A DNA stretch of 34,770 bases from Streptomyces aurantiacus JA 4570 (GCF_000414115.1 NZ_AOPZ01000224.1:1-34770), one strand, 5' to 3'; counted from the stretch's first letter, positions 6,988 to 16,093 are shown. The notes: generated by a model from the letters alone, not told the origin. Translations and numbers: made by a program.

Positions 6988-8268
6988 ATGCCCCTGTCCC
7001 GGCGACGCCTGCTCGCCGCCACCTCGGCCACCGCCCTGCCGACGCCCGGCACGGCCGCCGCGGCTCCGGCCGCCACCGCCCCGGCCGCCGCCCCGCCCCG
7101 GGACCCCGGTCACGCCCACCCCCGCACCCGCACCGGCTTCGAGCGTCTGGCCGACGACGGATTCGCCCTCCTGGCGGGCCACCGCGTCGGCGTCGTCACC
7201 AATCCCACCGGTGTGACCCGTGACGTCCGGCACATCGTGGACGTGCTGCACGCCGACGAACGCGTCGATCTGGTCGCCGTGTTCGGGCCCGAGCACGGCT
7301 TCCGCGGGACGGCGCAGGCGGGCGGGTCCGAGGGGCGTCACGACGACCCGGCGACAGGGCTGCCCGTGTACGACACGTACCGCAGGAGCGGCCGCGAGCT
7401 GGCTGCGGTGTTCACGGCGGCGGGCGTGGACACGGTGGTCTTCGACCTCCAGGACGTGGGCGCGCGCTGCTACACGTACATCTGGACGCTGTACGACTGC
7501 ATGCGGGCGGCGAGCCTCGCGGGCAAGCGCCTCGTGGTGCTCGACCGGCCGAACCCGGTGGCGGGCCGGGACGCGTCCGGGCCCGTCCTGGAGCGGCGGT
7601 TCGCGTCGTTCGTCGGGCGCGAGCCGGTCGCGCTGGCGCACGGGATGACGGTCGGCGAACTGGCACGGGTGTTCAACGCCGAGTTCCTGGAGCGGCCGGT
7701 GGCGCTGGACGTCGTGTGGATGTCCAGGTGGCGGCGGGCGGACTTCTTCGACGCCTCGGGGCTGCCGTGGGTGCCGCCGAGCCCGAACATGCCGACTCCC
7801 GGGACGGCGCTCGTCTATCCGGGCACCTGTCTCTTCGAGGGCACGAACCTGTCCGAGGGCCGGGGCACGACGCGGCCGTTCGAGCTGCTCGGCGCGGTGG
7901 GCATCGACGGGAGCTGGGCGGCCGCAGCCGCCGAACTCGCCCTGCCCGGCGTGCACTTCAGGGAGGCGTACTTCGCGCCGTCGTTCTCCAAGTTCGCGGG
8001 CCGCACCGTCGGCGGCGTACAACTCCACGTACACGACCGGGAGAGCTACGACCCCGTGCGCACCGGCATCGCGCTCCTGGTGACCGCGAAGCGGGTGTGG
8101 CGGGGCTTCGCGTGGCGCCCGGACCGCTGGATCGACCGGCTCACGGGGTCGGCGACGGTGCGCACGATGATCGACGCGGGCGCGGACACCGACGAGGTGG
8201 TGGGCGCGTGGCAGGCCGGCCTCGCCCGCTTCCGGGGCGTACGCGAGCGCCATCTCCACTACCGGTAG
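6988..8268 (+). CDS. namZ: Exported exo-beta-N-acetylmuramidase, NamZ/DUF1343 family
   Basis: This 426-residue protein matches the DUF1343 family (GH171), typified by Bacillus subtilis NamZ, which removes terminal MurNAc from peptidoglycan fragments. Family landmarks include VGVVTNPTGVTRD, FGPEHGFRGTAQAG, FDLQDVGARCYTYIWTLYDCM, DRPNPVAG, HGMTVGELARVFN and PPSPNMPTPGTALVYPGTCLFEGTNLSEGRGTTRPFE. The N-terminus has SRRRLLAA before an Ala-rich hydrophobic stretch, which looks like a Tat signal, so it probably acts outside the membrane in wall recycling. The ATG at 6988 has GGGAGG upstream. The stop codon lies inside a strong hairpin. Confidence 0.87.
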   Translation: MPLSRRRLLAATSATALPTPGTAAAAPAATAPAAAPPRDPGHAHPRTRTGFERLADDGFALLAGHRVGVVTNPTGVTRDVRHIVDVLHADERVDLVAVFGPEHGFRGTAQAGGSEGRHDDPATGLPVYDTYRRSGRELAAVFTAAGVDTVVFDLQDVGARCYTYIWTLYDCMRAASLAGKRLVVLDRPNPVAGRDASGPVLERRFASFVGREPVALAHGMTVGELARVFNAEFLERPVALDVVWMSRWRRADFFDASGLPWVPPSPNMPTPGTALVYPGTCLFEGTNLSEGRGTTRPFELLGAVGIDGSWAAAAAELALPGVHFREAYFAPSFSKFAGRTVGGVQLHVHDRESYDPVRTGIALLVTAKRVWRGFAWRPDRWIDRLTGSATVRTMIDAGADTDEVVGAWQAGLARFRGVRERHLHYR

Positions 8269-8284
8269 CGGTGGCTACCGGTAG
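8259..8284 (+). terminator. Hairpin overlapping the namZ stop codon
   Basis: CTACCGGTAGC (8259-8269) pairs with GCTACCGGTAG (8274-8284) around the loop GGTG. Each arm is itself built on the palindrome CTACCGGTAG, so a 16-bp direct repeat and a hairpin coincide. The TAG stop is within the first arm. Confidence 0.65.
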
Positions 8285-8296
8285 CGGCAGCAGCGT

Positions 8297-8314
8297 GGTG
8301 GGGCGAACCCCACC
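8297..8314 (+). terminator. Second hairpin after namZ
   Basis: GGTGGGG and CCCCACC pair over the tetraloop CGAA. Together with the preceding hairpin it forms a tandem terminator 90 bases before the next gene. Confidence 0.55.
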
Positions 8315-8404
8315 CCGGGCCGGGGAGTCCTCCGGATGGCCCGCGCGGGCCGCCTTCCAGGATCGTGATCTTCCGTGAGGGAACATCACCCCAGGAGGAC
8401 GAAC

Positions 8405-9730
8405 ATGGCACGGACCGCCCCTATACGGGCCTCGCTGGTACTGGTCACCGCGGTCGGCGCGGGGGCGCTGCTCGCCCCGGCGGCCGCCGGGGCGGAGCCG
8501 CGCGCGGACGACCCGGTGCGGGCGATCGAGAGTGCCGCGCACCCGCTGCGCGCCACCGGGCCCGGCGGCTCGACGAAGGATCTGCGGCCGCTCGGCCGGA
8601 TGGTGGGCGACGCCAAGGTGGTCGGCCTCGGTGAGGCCACCCACGGCACGCACGAGTTCTTCACCATGAAGGACCGGCTCTTCCGCCACCTCGTGAAGGA
8701 GAAGGGCTTCAGGACCTTCGCCCTGGAGGTGAGCTGGACGACCGGGCAGCGCTTCGACGCCTATGTGCGCGGCGGCAAGGGCGATGTGCGCGAGCTGGCC
8801 CGCCGGGAACTGTCGAAGGGCCCCTGGTACAACGAGGAGTACATCGAGCTGCTCACCTGGATGCGGCAGTACAACGAGCGGCACCCGGACCGTCAGCTGC
8901 GCTTCCTCGGCAACGACCTCAACAACCCCGAGATGGGCACCGAGCTGTTCGACGCGGTGACCGACCACGTGCGCCGCCACAAGCCCGAACTGCTCGGCCG
9001 GATCAAGGCGTTGTACGCCCCGCTGCGGAAGGTGACGGACGGCGACGCCCACCAGGGCCTGCCCCTGGCCGAACGCGCCCGGCTGGCGCGGCAGGCGAGG
9101 GCGGCGTACGAACTGGTGCGGGGCCTCAAGCCGGAGCGCACGGGCGCGAAGTCCGCGTATGTGCTTCAGGACGCCCGCTCCATCATGCAGACCGCGGACA
9201 TCTACGCCTTCGACACCGAGACGCCCGAAGGGGTGCGCGGCGCGATGCTGTACCGCGACCGGATCATGGCGGAGAACACGGCGTGGTGGCAGCGGCAGAC
9301 CGGTCACAAGGTGCTCGCGTCGGCGCACAACGCCCACGTCGGGTACGAGTCGCGCGATCCGAACTACCCGAAGATGCAGGGAGCCTTCCTGCGGGACGCC
9401 TTCGGGCCGAAGTACCGGAGCATCGGATTCACCTTCAATCGGGGCTCGTTCATGGCGACGGGCACCCAGGACCAGACGTGGAAGCCGCGGACCGTGGGCG
9501 CGGCCGGGCGCGGCATGAACGAGCACACGCTCGACAAGGTGTCCTACGACGACTACTACGTGGACGCCCGGAACGCGCCCGCCGCCGCCCGGAAGTGGCT
9601 GGACAAGGCACGCCCCACACGCAGCATCGGCACCGCCTACCCCGACGGCCCGTACCCGATCCGGCTCGGGGCCACGCACGACATCCTCATCCACCTGCAC
9701 AAGACGACGGCCGCCCACCGGCCGAAGTGA
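8405..9730 (+). CDS. Secreted erythromycin-esterase-family protein
   Basis: This 441-residue protein belongs to the erythromycin esterase/succinoglycan-biosynthesis-like family. It has VGLGEATHGTHEFFTMKDRLFRHL near residue 75, where the GExxHG histidine is the catalytic base in Ere enzymes, and later FLGNDLN and LASAHNAHVGYESRD, which hold further conserved active-site residues. An N-terminal signal peptide (about residues 1-32, ending AAAGAEP) indicates export, unlike the cytoplasmic macrolide-resistance enzymes EreA/B. Its natural substrate is therefore unknown and resistance should not be assumed. The ATG at 8405 follows a perfect AGGAGG at 8393-8398. A 26-bp tandem duplication covers the end of the gene. 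Confidence 0.83.
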   Translation: MARTAPIRASLVLVTAVGAGALLAPAAAGAEPRADDPVRAIESAAHPLRATGPGGSTKDLRPLGRMVGDAKVVGLGEATHGTHEFFTMKDRLFRHLVKEKGFRTFALEVSWTTGQRFDAYVRGGKGDVRELARRELSKGPWYNEEYIELLTWMRQYNERHPDRQLRFLGNDLNNPEMGTELFDAVTDHVRRHKPELLGRIKALYAPLRKVTDGDAHQGLPLAERARLARQARAAYELVRGLKPERTGAKSAYVLQDARSIMQTADIYAFDTETPEGVRGAMLYRDRIMAENTAWWQRQTGHKVLASAHNAHVGYESRDPNYPKMQGAFLRDAFGPKYRSIGFTFNRGSFMATGTQDQTWKPRTVGAAGRGMNEHTLDKVSYDDYYVDARNAPAAARKWLDKARPTRSIGTAYPDGPYPIRLGATHDILIHLHKTTAAHRPK

Positions 9731-9754
9731 CGACGGCCGCCCACCGGCCGGAGT
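9703..9754. repeat. 26-bp tandem duplication across the esterase stop codon
   Basis: Two 26-base units (9703-9728 and 9729-9754) differ at one base. The first carries the last codons of the esterase-like gene (…AHRPK); the second is untranslated copy. A copy number change would not alter the protein. Confidence 0.8.
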
Positions 9755-9778
9755 GACGAGCGCCGGTGGCCCGGCCCC

Positions 9779-10807
9779 TCAACGGCTCAGCCACCAGCGC
9801 TCGTTGTCCTTCGCCAGGGCGTCCCACAGCAGGTTCAGCGGGTGGCCCGCGTCGTACGAGGCGCGGTCCCCGCTCCGGGTGAAGACGCCCACGAGGACCT
9901 CGGTGCGCGGGCCGACGTCGCCGATCACGTCGAGCCGGCGCAGCCCCCCGGCCTCGGGGAGGCTGCCGGACTCGGCGGCCTCCGCGATGCCGCGGGTGAC
10001 GAGCATCGCCCCGCTGACCAGGCCGGAGCGCAGCAGCTCGAAGCCGTAGTGCGCGGCCTCGATCTCGGCCGCGATGGTCATCACCTTGCGGAAGTCGGCG
10101 CCGTACCAGGCGGTGAGGAAGCGGGCGATGAGGCCGCCGGCGGAGACCACCAGGGGCAGGGCGGGCAGGTCGCTGGCGTTGACGGTGTCGGCGGAGGGGC
10201 CCGGCAGCTTCTCCGGCGGCAGGTTCGTCAGGATCGACAGGCCGCTGCGGCGCCACTCCACGATCTCGTACGGATCCAGCTCGGCCTCCTGCCCCTCGGT
10301 GACGACGATGCTGCCGCACACCAGGTCCAGCTCCTTGGACTGCAAGCGGGCGAAGAGGTCGCCGGTGCGCACGTGCGTGACTTTCAGGTCGACGCCCCGG
10401 CGTTCGTAGATGTCGCTGACGCGCTCCACGGCGTCGAGGAGGAAGCCCAGCGTGTAGCGGGTCGAGCCGACCGAGAGGGTGCGCCCGAGGCGGCGGCGCG
10501 CGTCGTTGATGCCGTCCGACCAGGCGGACAGCGTGCTGCGCGCCAGCTCGACCAGATGCTCGCCGGTGGCGGTGAACAGGACGTCCTTGCCGCGGCCCCG
10601 CTTGAGCACCAGCGCCTCCCCGCAGAGCGCGCCGAACGTGCGGTTCATCGTGTCCAGTTGCTTCTGCACGCTGGACTGTTCGCGGCCGAGCTGGCGCGCG
10701 GCGGCGAGCGCCGTGCCGGTCTCGTACACGGCGAGCAGCGTCCGTAGTTGATCCATGGTGGTGTCCAGCAGTTCCGCGGGGTACTGCGTGGGACCTGTTA
10801 AGGCCAT
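9779..10807 (-). CDS. LysR-family regulator with an early TTA codon
   Basis: This 342-residue protein has an N-terminal winged helix-turn-helix beginning at MDQLRTLLAVYETGTALAAARQLGREQSSVQKQLDTM in outline (residues 18-55) and a C-terminal LysR-type effector-binding domain. The ATG at 10807 is preceded by GGAGAGAG. A later ATG (codon 18, 10756) has no clear ribosome site. With the upstream start, codon 3 is TTA (10799-10801). This rare leucine codon depends on the bldA tRNA in Streptomyces and would tie expression to development. It is divergent from a membrane-protein gene and shares a 190-bp A/T-rich control region with it. Its target is presumably that gene. Confidence 0.8.
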   Translation of the reverse strand: MALTGPTQYPAELLDTTMDQLRTLLAVYETGTALAAARQLGREQSSVQKQLDTMNRTFGALCGEALVLKRGRGKDVLFTATGEHLVELARSTLSAWSDGINDARRRLGRTLSVGSTRYTLGFLLDAVERVSDIYERRGVDLKVTHVRTGDLFARLQSKELDLVCGSIVVTEGQEAELDPYEIVEWRRSGLSILTNLPPEKLPGPSADTVNASDLPALPLVVSAGGLIARFLTAWYGADFRKVMTIAAEIEAAHYGFELLRSGLVSGAMLVTRGIAEAAESGSLPEAGGLRRLDVIGDVGPRTEVLVGVFTRSGDRASYDAGHPLNLLWDALAKDNERWWLSR

Positions 10808-10870
10808 GCTGACTTACTCTCTCCAACTCCCTCTGAGTTTTAGGCATTGCAGCATAGCCGCCGCGGAAAC

Positions 10871-10906
10871 TGATCCACGGATCACCCGAAATTATCTGGG
10901 GATTTC
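10871..10906. promoter_or_regulatory. Candidate LysR binding region between divergent genes
   Basis: TGATCC-AC-GGATCA (10871-10884) is a perfect 14-bp palindrome. GAAAT-N9-ATTTC (10888-10906) fits the LysR-type T-N11-A pattern. Both lie midway between the LysR start (10807) and the membrane-protein start (10998), in the most A/T-rich non-coding stretch of this part of the window. Confidence 0.45.
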
Positions 10907-10997
10907 TTCCAGAAAATACTGGCTGCGTTCGAGGTACCCATGGAAAGGTCGAGCCAATCCCACTCGAACCTTCATCTCTGCGAGGAGAGTTGTACCC

Positions 10998-11591
10998 GTG
11001 AGTCATTACCAGGCCGCGCCCGCGCCGCCGGTCGGTCCCCGCAGCGCGGCCCGCGCAGCCCGCGCGGTCCGGCGGCCCGGCTCCCTCACCGCTCTGGTCT
11101 GGACCTCTGTCATTTCCGCGGTGTCCGCCGTGATCGGCGCGGTACTCGTCTTCGCCGGCGGCAATGATCTGGCCGACGAGAACATCAGGGATGTCATCGA
11201 CGACCACCCGGACGTCGTCGGACTCCCGTCGAATACGACAGCGGCCGACATCAAGACGCTGTCCGGTCCCATCTGGGACGAGCTCGTCAGCGAGCGCGCC
11301 GGGACTCTCTCGGCGCGCGCCGGATTCGCCATTTTCACCGCTGTCTGCGTGCTGATATTCACGCTCTGCGTCCGCAAGAACGCGGCCACGTGGGCGCGCG
11401 TCCTCATTACCATTTCGGGCGTCGTCGCACTGTTCCCCCATATCCTCATCTTGGGTGACTACGAACCCGAATCCGTCATGGCGTTCAGCTTCGTGGCGCT
11501 GCTCGCGACGCTGGTGGCGATCGTGCTCTGCTGGCTGCCGCCGATCAACCGTTACGCCCGCGAACGCAAGGCGGGGCCTCCCGTCTCCTGA
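10998..11591 (+). CDS. Four-helix membrane protein of unknown function
   Basis: This 197-residue protein has a short charged N-terminus and four hydrophobic segments: about residues 30-55 (SLTALVWTSVISAVSAVIGAVLVF), 103-123 (AGFAIFTAVCVLIFTLCV), 131-152 (RVLITISGVVALFPHILIL) and 160-180 (AFSFVALLATLVAIVLCWL). A soluble loop of about 45 residues (ADENIRDVIDDHPDVVGL…) separates helices one and two. The GTG at 10998 follows CGAGGAGAG. Its codons are more A/T-ended than those of its neighbours (ATT, AAT, GAT), perhaps a mark of later acquisition. I do not recognise the family. The divergent LysR gene is its likely regulator. Confidence 0.72.
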   Translation: MSHYQAAPAPPVGPRSAARAARAVRRPGSLTALVWTSVISAVSAVIGAVLVFAGGNDLADENIRDVIDDHPDVVGLPSNTTAADIKTLSGPIWDELVSERAGTLSARAGFAIFTAVCVLIFTLCVRKNAATWARVLITISGVVALFPHILILGDYEPESVMAFSFVALLATLVAIVLCWLPPINRYARERKAGPPVS

Positions 11592-11593
11592 TC

Positions 11594-11643
11594 CACGCGT
11601 GAGCCGGTGCCGCCACCCGGGGGACGGCACCGGCTCACGCGTG
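11594..11643. terminator. Strong 19-bp-stem hairpin terminator
   Basis: Bases 11594-11612 pair perfectly with 11625-11643 around a 12-base loop. It begins two bases after the membrane-protein stop and ends 50 bases before the hydrolase start. It is one of the two strongest stem-loops in the window. Confidence 0.85.
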
Positions 11644-11693
11644 TTGTGCCGCGACGTCTTCTCACCGGGGCGGGACCGCAGGACGATGCGGTC

Positions 11694-12990
11694 GTGCAGC
11701 CCTACTGGGAATTGACCTTCGACGCCGACGGAGACGTCGACGCCGCGCAGCGTGGCCGGCTCCTTTCCGGAGCGGAGACCGAACGCGTCACCGATCTGCT
11801 GGTGTTCGCGCACGGCTGGAACAACGACCAGCGGACGGCCCGGAGCCTGTACCGGCGCTTCTTCGAGCCGTTCGACCGGCTCGCGGGGCCCGGGGTGCGC
11901 CTCGGCTACACCGGGATCCTGTGGCCCGCGATCCGCTTCCCCGACGAGCCGATCCCCGACTTCGAGCCCTCCGCGGCGCCTCCCGGAGTTCCCCGCGACC
12001 CCGGTGATCCCACCCTCGACGAGCCCACCCGCCGCCTCCTGGAGGTGGTGTTCCCCGGCCCGGCGAACGCGGCGCGCATCGACCGCCTCGCCCGCCTGCT
12101 CCAGGAGCGCTCCGCAGTCCGCTCACGCCTGGACGAGTTCGCGCGGCACGTCCGCGACCTCGTGGCGGTGCGCGAGTCGAGCCCGGCGCACGAGTTCGGC
12201 GACGACCTCGGCGCGGGCGAGCCCGCCATGCTCACCGACGACGCCGTCGAGGTCTGCGAGGTGTTCCTCGCCATGCTGGACGACCTCGGGGGCACCGGCG
12301 GCCAGGAGATCCTCGGCGGCCTGCGCGGGCGGCTGTGGAACGGCGCCAAGGAACTGCTGCGGCAGGCCACGTACTACGCGATGAAGCGCCGGGCCGGTGC
12401 CATCGGCCAGTTGGGCCTCGGCGCCACCCTGGGGCTGCTCGCCCGTGACGTGCCGGACATCCGCGTGCATCTCGTCGGGCACAGCTTCGGCGCCCGCCTG
12501 GTGTCGTACGGGCTGCGCGGCATGCCCGCCGGGGTGCGCTGCGTGAAGTCCACGACGCTGCTCCAGGGGGCCTTCTCGCACTACGCCTTCAGCGCCCGGC
12601 TGCCGCACGACCGGTCGCGCGGCGGTGCCCTGAGCGGGGTGCAGCGGCGCGTCGACGGCCCGCTGATGTGCTGTTACTCGCGTCACGACGACGCGCTCGG
12701 CAAGTTCTATCCGCTCGCCTCCAAGCTCGCCGGGGACTCCGCGGGCTTCCTCAACCTGTGGGAGCGGTGGGGCGCCCTCGGCTTCGACGGGATCAGGGCC
12801 GTCGACGGGGCCCGGCGGGTGCGGCTCGGCGAGGCGCTGCCGGCGCGCGGGTGCGTGAGCGTGGACGCGGCGGGCGTGGTGCGGCGGGGGGCGGGGCGGC
12901 CCGCCCGACGGCGCGCACAGCGACATCTGTCACGAGGAACTGGCACGTGCCGTGTGCGCCGCGGGACGGATCGCCCTCGCCGCCCGGTGA
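11694..12990 (+). CDS. Alpha/beta hydrolase with an apparent C-terminal frameshift
   Basis: The protein (about 430 residues) has an alpha/beta-hydrolase core. VTDLLVFAHGWNND near residue 40 forms the oxyanion region, and VHLVGHSFGARLVSYGL near residue 257 carries the nucleophile serine (GHSFG). It starts at GTG 11694. As written the frame runs on to 13067 through a low-complexity Arg-rich tail and overlaps the convergent acylase gene. One base earlier or later, after a GGGGGG run at 12886-12891, a sensible tail appears (GAHSDICHEELARAVCAAGRIALAAR) ending at 12988-12990, three bases before the acylase stop. So one extra G, real or a sequencing error, probably shifts the frame for the last 35 or so residues. 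The catalytic core is untouched. The substrate is unknown. Confidence 0.75.
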
Positions 12991-12993
12991 CGC

Positions 12994-15858
12994 TCAGCGG
13001 TGCCGGGGGAACTCCACGACCTGCTGGTACGTCGGCCGGTTCTGCCACTGGACGGCCCGGTGCGTGATGCCGCCGAGCGCGCGGTGGATCACGGCGTCCG
13101 CGCACCACTGGTCGCCCGCCTTACAACTGGCGTCACCGGGATAGACCTCTGATGCCGGTGTGGCGACGGCCTGGCCCAGGGTCTTCAGGAGCGTGTCCCG
13201 GCAGGCGTCGAGCTTGCCGTCACCGCAGTACGCGGTCTTGGTCCAGCCCTTCACCGGCTGCCCGAGCACGGTCCGCAGATCCTTGTCCGCGTAGCCCCAC
13301 CAGCCGTACTGGAAGGCCGATCCGGCGTGCGCGCCGGTCGGGCCGTGCCCGGCCGACGGCGCCTCGTCCACGCCGAGCTGCGCGGTCAGCGCCCCGTAGA
13401 GATCCGGGCCGAGTCCGGGCTTGAACGCGGCCTCGACGAGCCGCGGCCACCAGGCGTCCATGACGCGTACGGCGTCGGGGTGCGCGTAGGCGTGGGAGCC
13501 CCGCGCGGTCTCCCTGCGCTGCGACCCCGCCTTGTGCCATGCCTCCAACTGCTGGACGGCCTTGGCCAGTTGGGGGTCGTCGATCGGCTTGCCGCGCACC
13601 ACCTTCAGCAGCTCGGGAAGGACCTGCTCGCCGCGCAGGTCGGTGACGGCGGCCTCCGCCATGGCCTGGGTGAGGGAGGAGCGGGTGACGCCGCCCTCGT
13701 CGACGAGCTTCTTCACCCGGTCGTCGAGCAGGTCGCCGCGGTGCACGGCGCCCATGCCGAAGCCGGAGGCGCTGAAGTCCTTCGCCTGCTTGTTGTTCCA
13801 GGAGATGTAGTAGTCCTGGTTGACGGAGTTCGGGTGCTCGGCGGGCGGTGTCTGCGCCGAGGTGTTGTCCTTCGGGTCGAAGTCCCGCCATTCGTAAGCC
13901 TGTTGGGCCTTGACCGGGAAGGACGGGTCGATGCCGTCGGCGCGCTCGGGGTTGGCGCCGCTGTTGTAGTACGCGACGTCGCGCGAGTCGGCGTAGAACC
14001 AGTTGAAGGCGTAGGAGATGTTCTCTGCCGCCTTCTTGAAGGACGCGGCGTCCTTGACGTACGAGGGATCGTTGAGCATCTGGAAGCCGATGATCGAGTC
14101 GGCCTCGTGCCGATAGGTGGAGCGCAGCGCGACGTACGCGACGGGCTTGCCGTCGACGGTGGCCCGGTGCGTGACGATGCCGTAGTTCGTGCGGAAGACC
14201 TGCATGCGGTAGGAGCCCGCGGCCGTCGAGTCGGCGAGGGTGGGCTTCCAGGCGTTCTTGCGCTCCAGCTTCTCCATCGGGGTGCAGGTGCCGCGGTAGA
14301 GGTAGTGGGTCGCGTCCTTGCCCGGCGTCCCGCCGCCGGGCGCGCACAGCTCGACGGCGTACGTGTCCGTGATGTCCTGCCCGGCGGACGTCGCCGACCA
14401 CGCGTAGTCCTGGCCGCGGCCGAGCTGGACGTACATGCCGACGCCCGCGAAGGAGACGCCGCGCGCGCTGATGCCGGGGCCCTGGAGCTCCTGCTGCATC
14501 AGGAGCTGGGGCGCGAAGTAGCCGGTCTGCGGGCCGAAGACGGCGACGGGGTGGCCGCTCTCGGTGTGCTTGCCGGAGACGAGCAGGGCATTCGACATGC
14601 CCTTCTTGTTCGCGGGGTTGCCCGCGCCGGGCGTGCCGGGCGCGCCGCCGAACAGGTCGGCGGGCAGCACGCCGTCGTCGTACACGCCCTGGAGCGGTTT
14701 GAGCTTCTTCGGGGCCTTCACGGGGTCCTTCGGCGCCTTCGCCGCCCCCTTCGCGGTCGCAGTGGCGCCGCCCTCGCGGTCGTACACGAGCTGCTCGCGC
14801 CGCACCGACCCGGCGTCGGGCAGCGCGGTGCCGCGTGCCTTCTCGGGCTTGCCCGCGTACGGGAAGCTGGTGCCGTCGTTGATGGTCTGCACGGTCTCCG
14901 GGTCGTTGCGGCTGCGGAAGGTCTCCCAGACCTCGGTGCCCTTCTCGACGCCGTACTTCTGCTGCGCCGCGAGCAGGGAGAGCGCGGACTCCACCTCTCC
15001 CCCGCCGCCGTTGCCGAACAGGCCGCCGACCACCGAGGCGAGCGCGATCATGTCGGTGACCTTGAAGGGCTGGATCTCGCCGACGTTCGTGATCGCGTCG
15101 ATCTTGCCGGTGAGGACGTACTCGCCGGGGAAGTAGCGGCCGTTCTTGGACTTCTCGCGGTAGGCGTTCAGGCCGTCGACGTACGCCTGCGCGTCCTCCA
15201 TGGCCTGCCGGCCGCGCTCGCCCTGCGTGGACTTGATGTACTCGACCTGCCGTTCCAGGTCCTTCTCGGTGTACGGGGCCTGCGGCCAGAACTGCTGCTC
15301 CAGGCCCTGGTTGGCGGGGGCGCCGCCCGCGAACGAGGTCAGCTCGCCGCGGCCGATGTGCCGGAACAGGTCGATGAGCCACAGCCGGTCCTGTCCGGCG
15401 GCGAAGCCCGCGCCGAACTCGGTGCCGTAGCGCGTGGTGCCCTGGATGTGCGGGATGCCGTACTTCTTGTCACGGGTGATCGTCACGTCGCCGCGGGGCT
15501 TGGTGACGGAGGCCACCTGGTCGGGATCGACGCCGAAGGAGGCGTCGTTGAAGAACTCGGTGAGTTTGTCGTCGGTGAGCGATGGATAGCCGGACGACAG
15601 CGCGTCGTACGGCCCCAACTGGTCGTCGGCGTGCGCCGGCTGGGTGCCGAGGAGGCGGTGGCTGAGGATCTCGGCGAGGGTCGCGTTGCCGTTCGCGCCG
15701 GGCGGCAGGATGTCCGCGCAGTTGTCGCCGCAGTAGTCGGTGACGGGCGGGGGCTCGGCCGCGGCGGCGCCTGGTCCTGGCGCGAGCAGCAGGGAGGCCC
15801 CGAGAACCAGGGCCGCTGACGTGGTGAGGGTTCTGAGCCGTGCGATGCGTCGTCGCAT
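12994..15858 (-). CDS. Secreted penicillin-acylase-family Ntn hydrolase
   Basis: This 954-residue precursor has a signal peptide (MRRRIARLRTLTTSAALVLGA and an Ala-rich cleavage region near residue 35). It also has the alpha-chain motif YGIPHIQGTTRYGTEFGAGFAAGQDRLWLIDLFR in outline near residues 133-167 and a linker rich in Lys, Ala and Pro (about 365-415). The predicted autocatalytic site is before Ser422 in KKGM-SNALLVSG, so Ser422 becomes the N-terminal nucleophile of the beta chain. Family members deacylate beta-lactams, acyl-homoserine lactones or lipopeptides such as aculeacin. The substrate here is unknown, and quorum quenching or lipopeptide deacylation are as likely as penicillin cleavage. 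ATG at 15858 follows GGAGG. It is convergent with the hydrolase and essentially abuts it. Confidence 0.9.
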   Translation of the reverse strand: MRRRIARLRTLTTSAALVLGASLLLAPGPGAAAAEPPPVTDYCGDNCADILPPGANGNATLAEILSHRLLGTQPAHADDQLGPYDALSSGYPSLTDDKLTEFFNDASFGVDPDQVASVTKPRGDVTITRDKKYGIPHIQGTTRYGTEFGAGFAAGQDRLWLIDLFRHIGRGELTSFAGGAPANQGLEQQFWPQAPYTEKDLERQVEYIKSTQGERGRQAMEDAQAYVDGLNAYREKSKNGRYFPGEYVLTGKIDAITNVGEIQPFKVTDMIALASVVGGLFGNGGGGEVESALSLLAAQQKYGVEKGTEVWETFRSRNDPETVQTINDGTSFPYAGKPEKARGTALPDAGSVRREQLVYDREGGATATAKGAAKAPKDPVKAPKKLKPLQGVYDDGVLPADLFGGAPGTPGAGNPANKKGMSNALLVSGKHTESGHPVAVFGPQTGYFAPQLLMQQELQGPGISARGVSFAGVGMYVQLGRGQDYAWSATSAGQDITDTYAVELCAPGGGTPGKDATHYLYRGTCTPMEKLERKNAWKPTLADSTAAGSYRMQVFRTNYGIVTHRATVDGKPVAYVALRSTYRHEADSIIGFQMLNDPSYVKDAASFKKAAENISYAFNWFYADSRDVAYYNSGANPERADGIDPSFPVKAQQAYEWRDFDPKDNTSAQTPPAEHPNSVNQDYYISWNNKQAKDFSASGFGMGAVHRGDLLDDRVKKLVDEGGVTRSSLTQAMAEAAVTDLRGEQVLPELLKVVRGKPIDDPQLAKAVQQLEAWHKAGSQRRETARGSHAYAHPDAVRVMDAWWPRLVEAAFKPGLGPDLYGALTAQLGVDEAPSAGHGPTGAHAGSAFQYGWWGYADKDLRTVLGQPVKGWTKTAYCGDGKLDACRDTLLKTLGQAVATPASEVYPGDASCKAGDQWCADAVIHRALGGITHRAVQWQNRPTYQQVVEFPRHR

Positions 15859-16093
15859 AGGTGCTCCTCCGGAAGGCCGTCGCGGCGGAGGTTACTGTCG
15901 AGTTGCCGAACCGGAAAGATGAACAACCGTCGCCTTTTCACAACCACCACACGCATCTCCGCTGACCTGCGGGGAACGCGCTGATGGGAAGCCATCGAAA
16001 ATCGGATGGCACCAAAACGTGAGTCGATACGTCTACTCGATGCCCCTTGGGTCCAAGGCGACGTCCGAGAACGTGTGACGGAGGTGCAGGGCG
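15859..16093. promoter_or_regulatory. Divergent intergenic region (acylase / zinc-ribbon gene)
   Basis: This 235-bp gap separates the divergent acylase and zinc-ribbon genes and is A/T-richer around 15905-16035. It contains the perfect palindrome CCTTGG-GT-CCAAGG at 16045-16058, 36 bases before the ATG at 16094. No convincing -35/-10 pair could be assigned. Both promoters must lie here. Confidence 0.35.

Noticed and set aside
8405..9730. Macrolide resistance gene
   Set aside because: It belongs to the erythromycin esterase family but has an export signal and no antibiotic cluster around it, so a resistance role is not supported.
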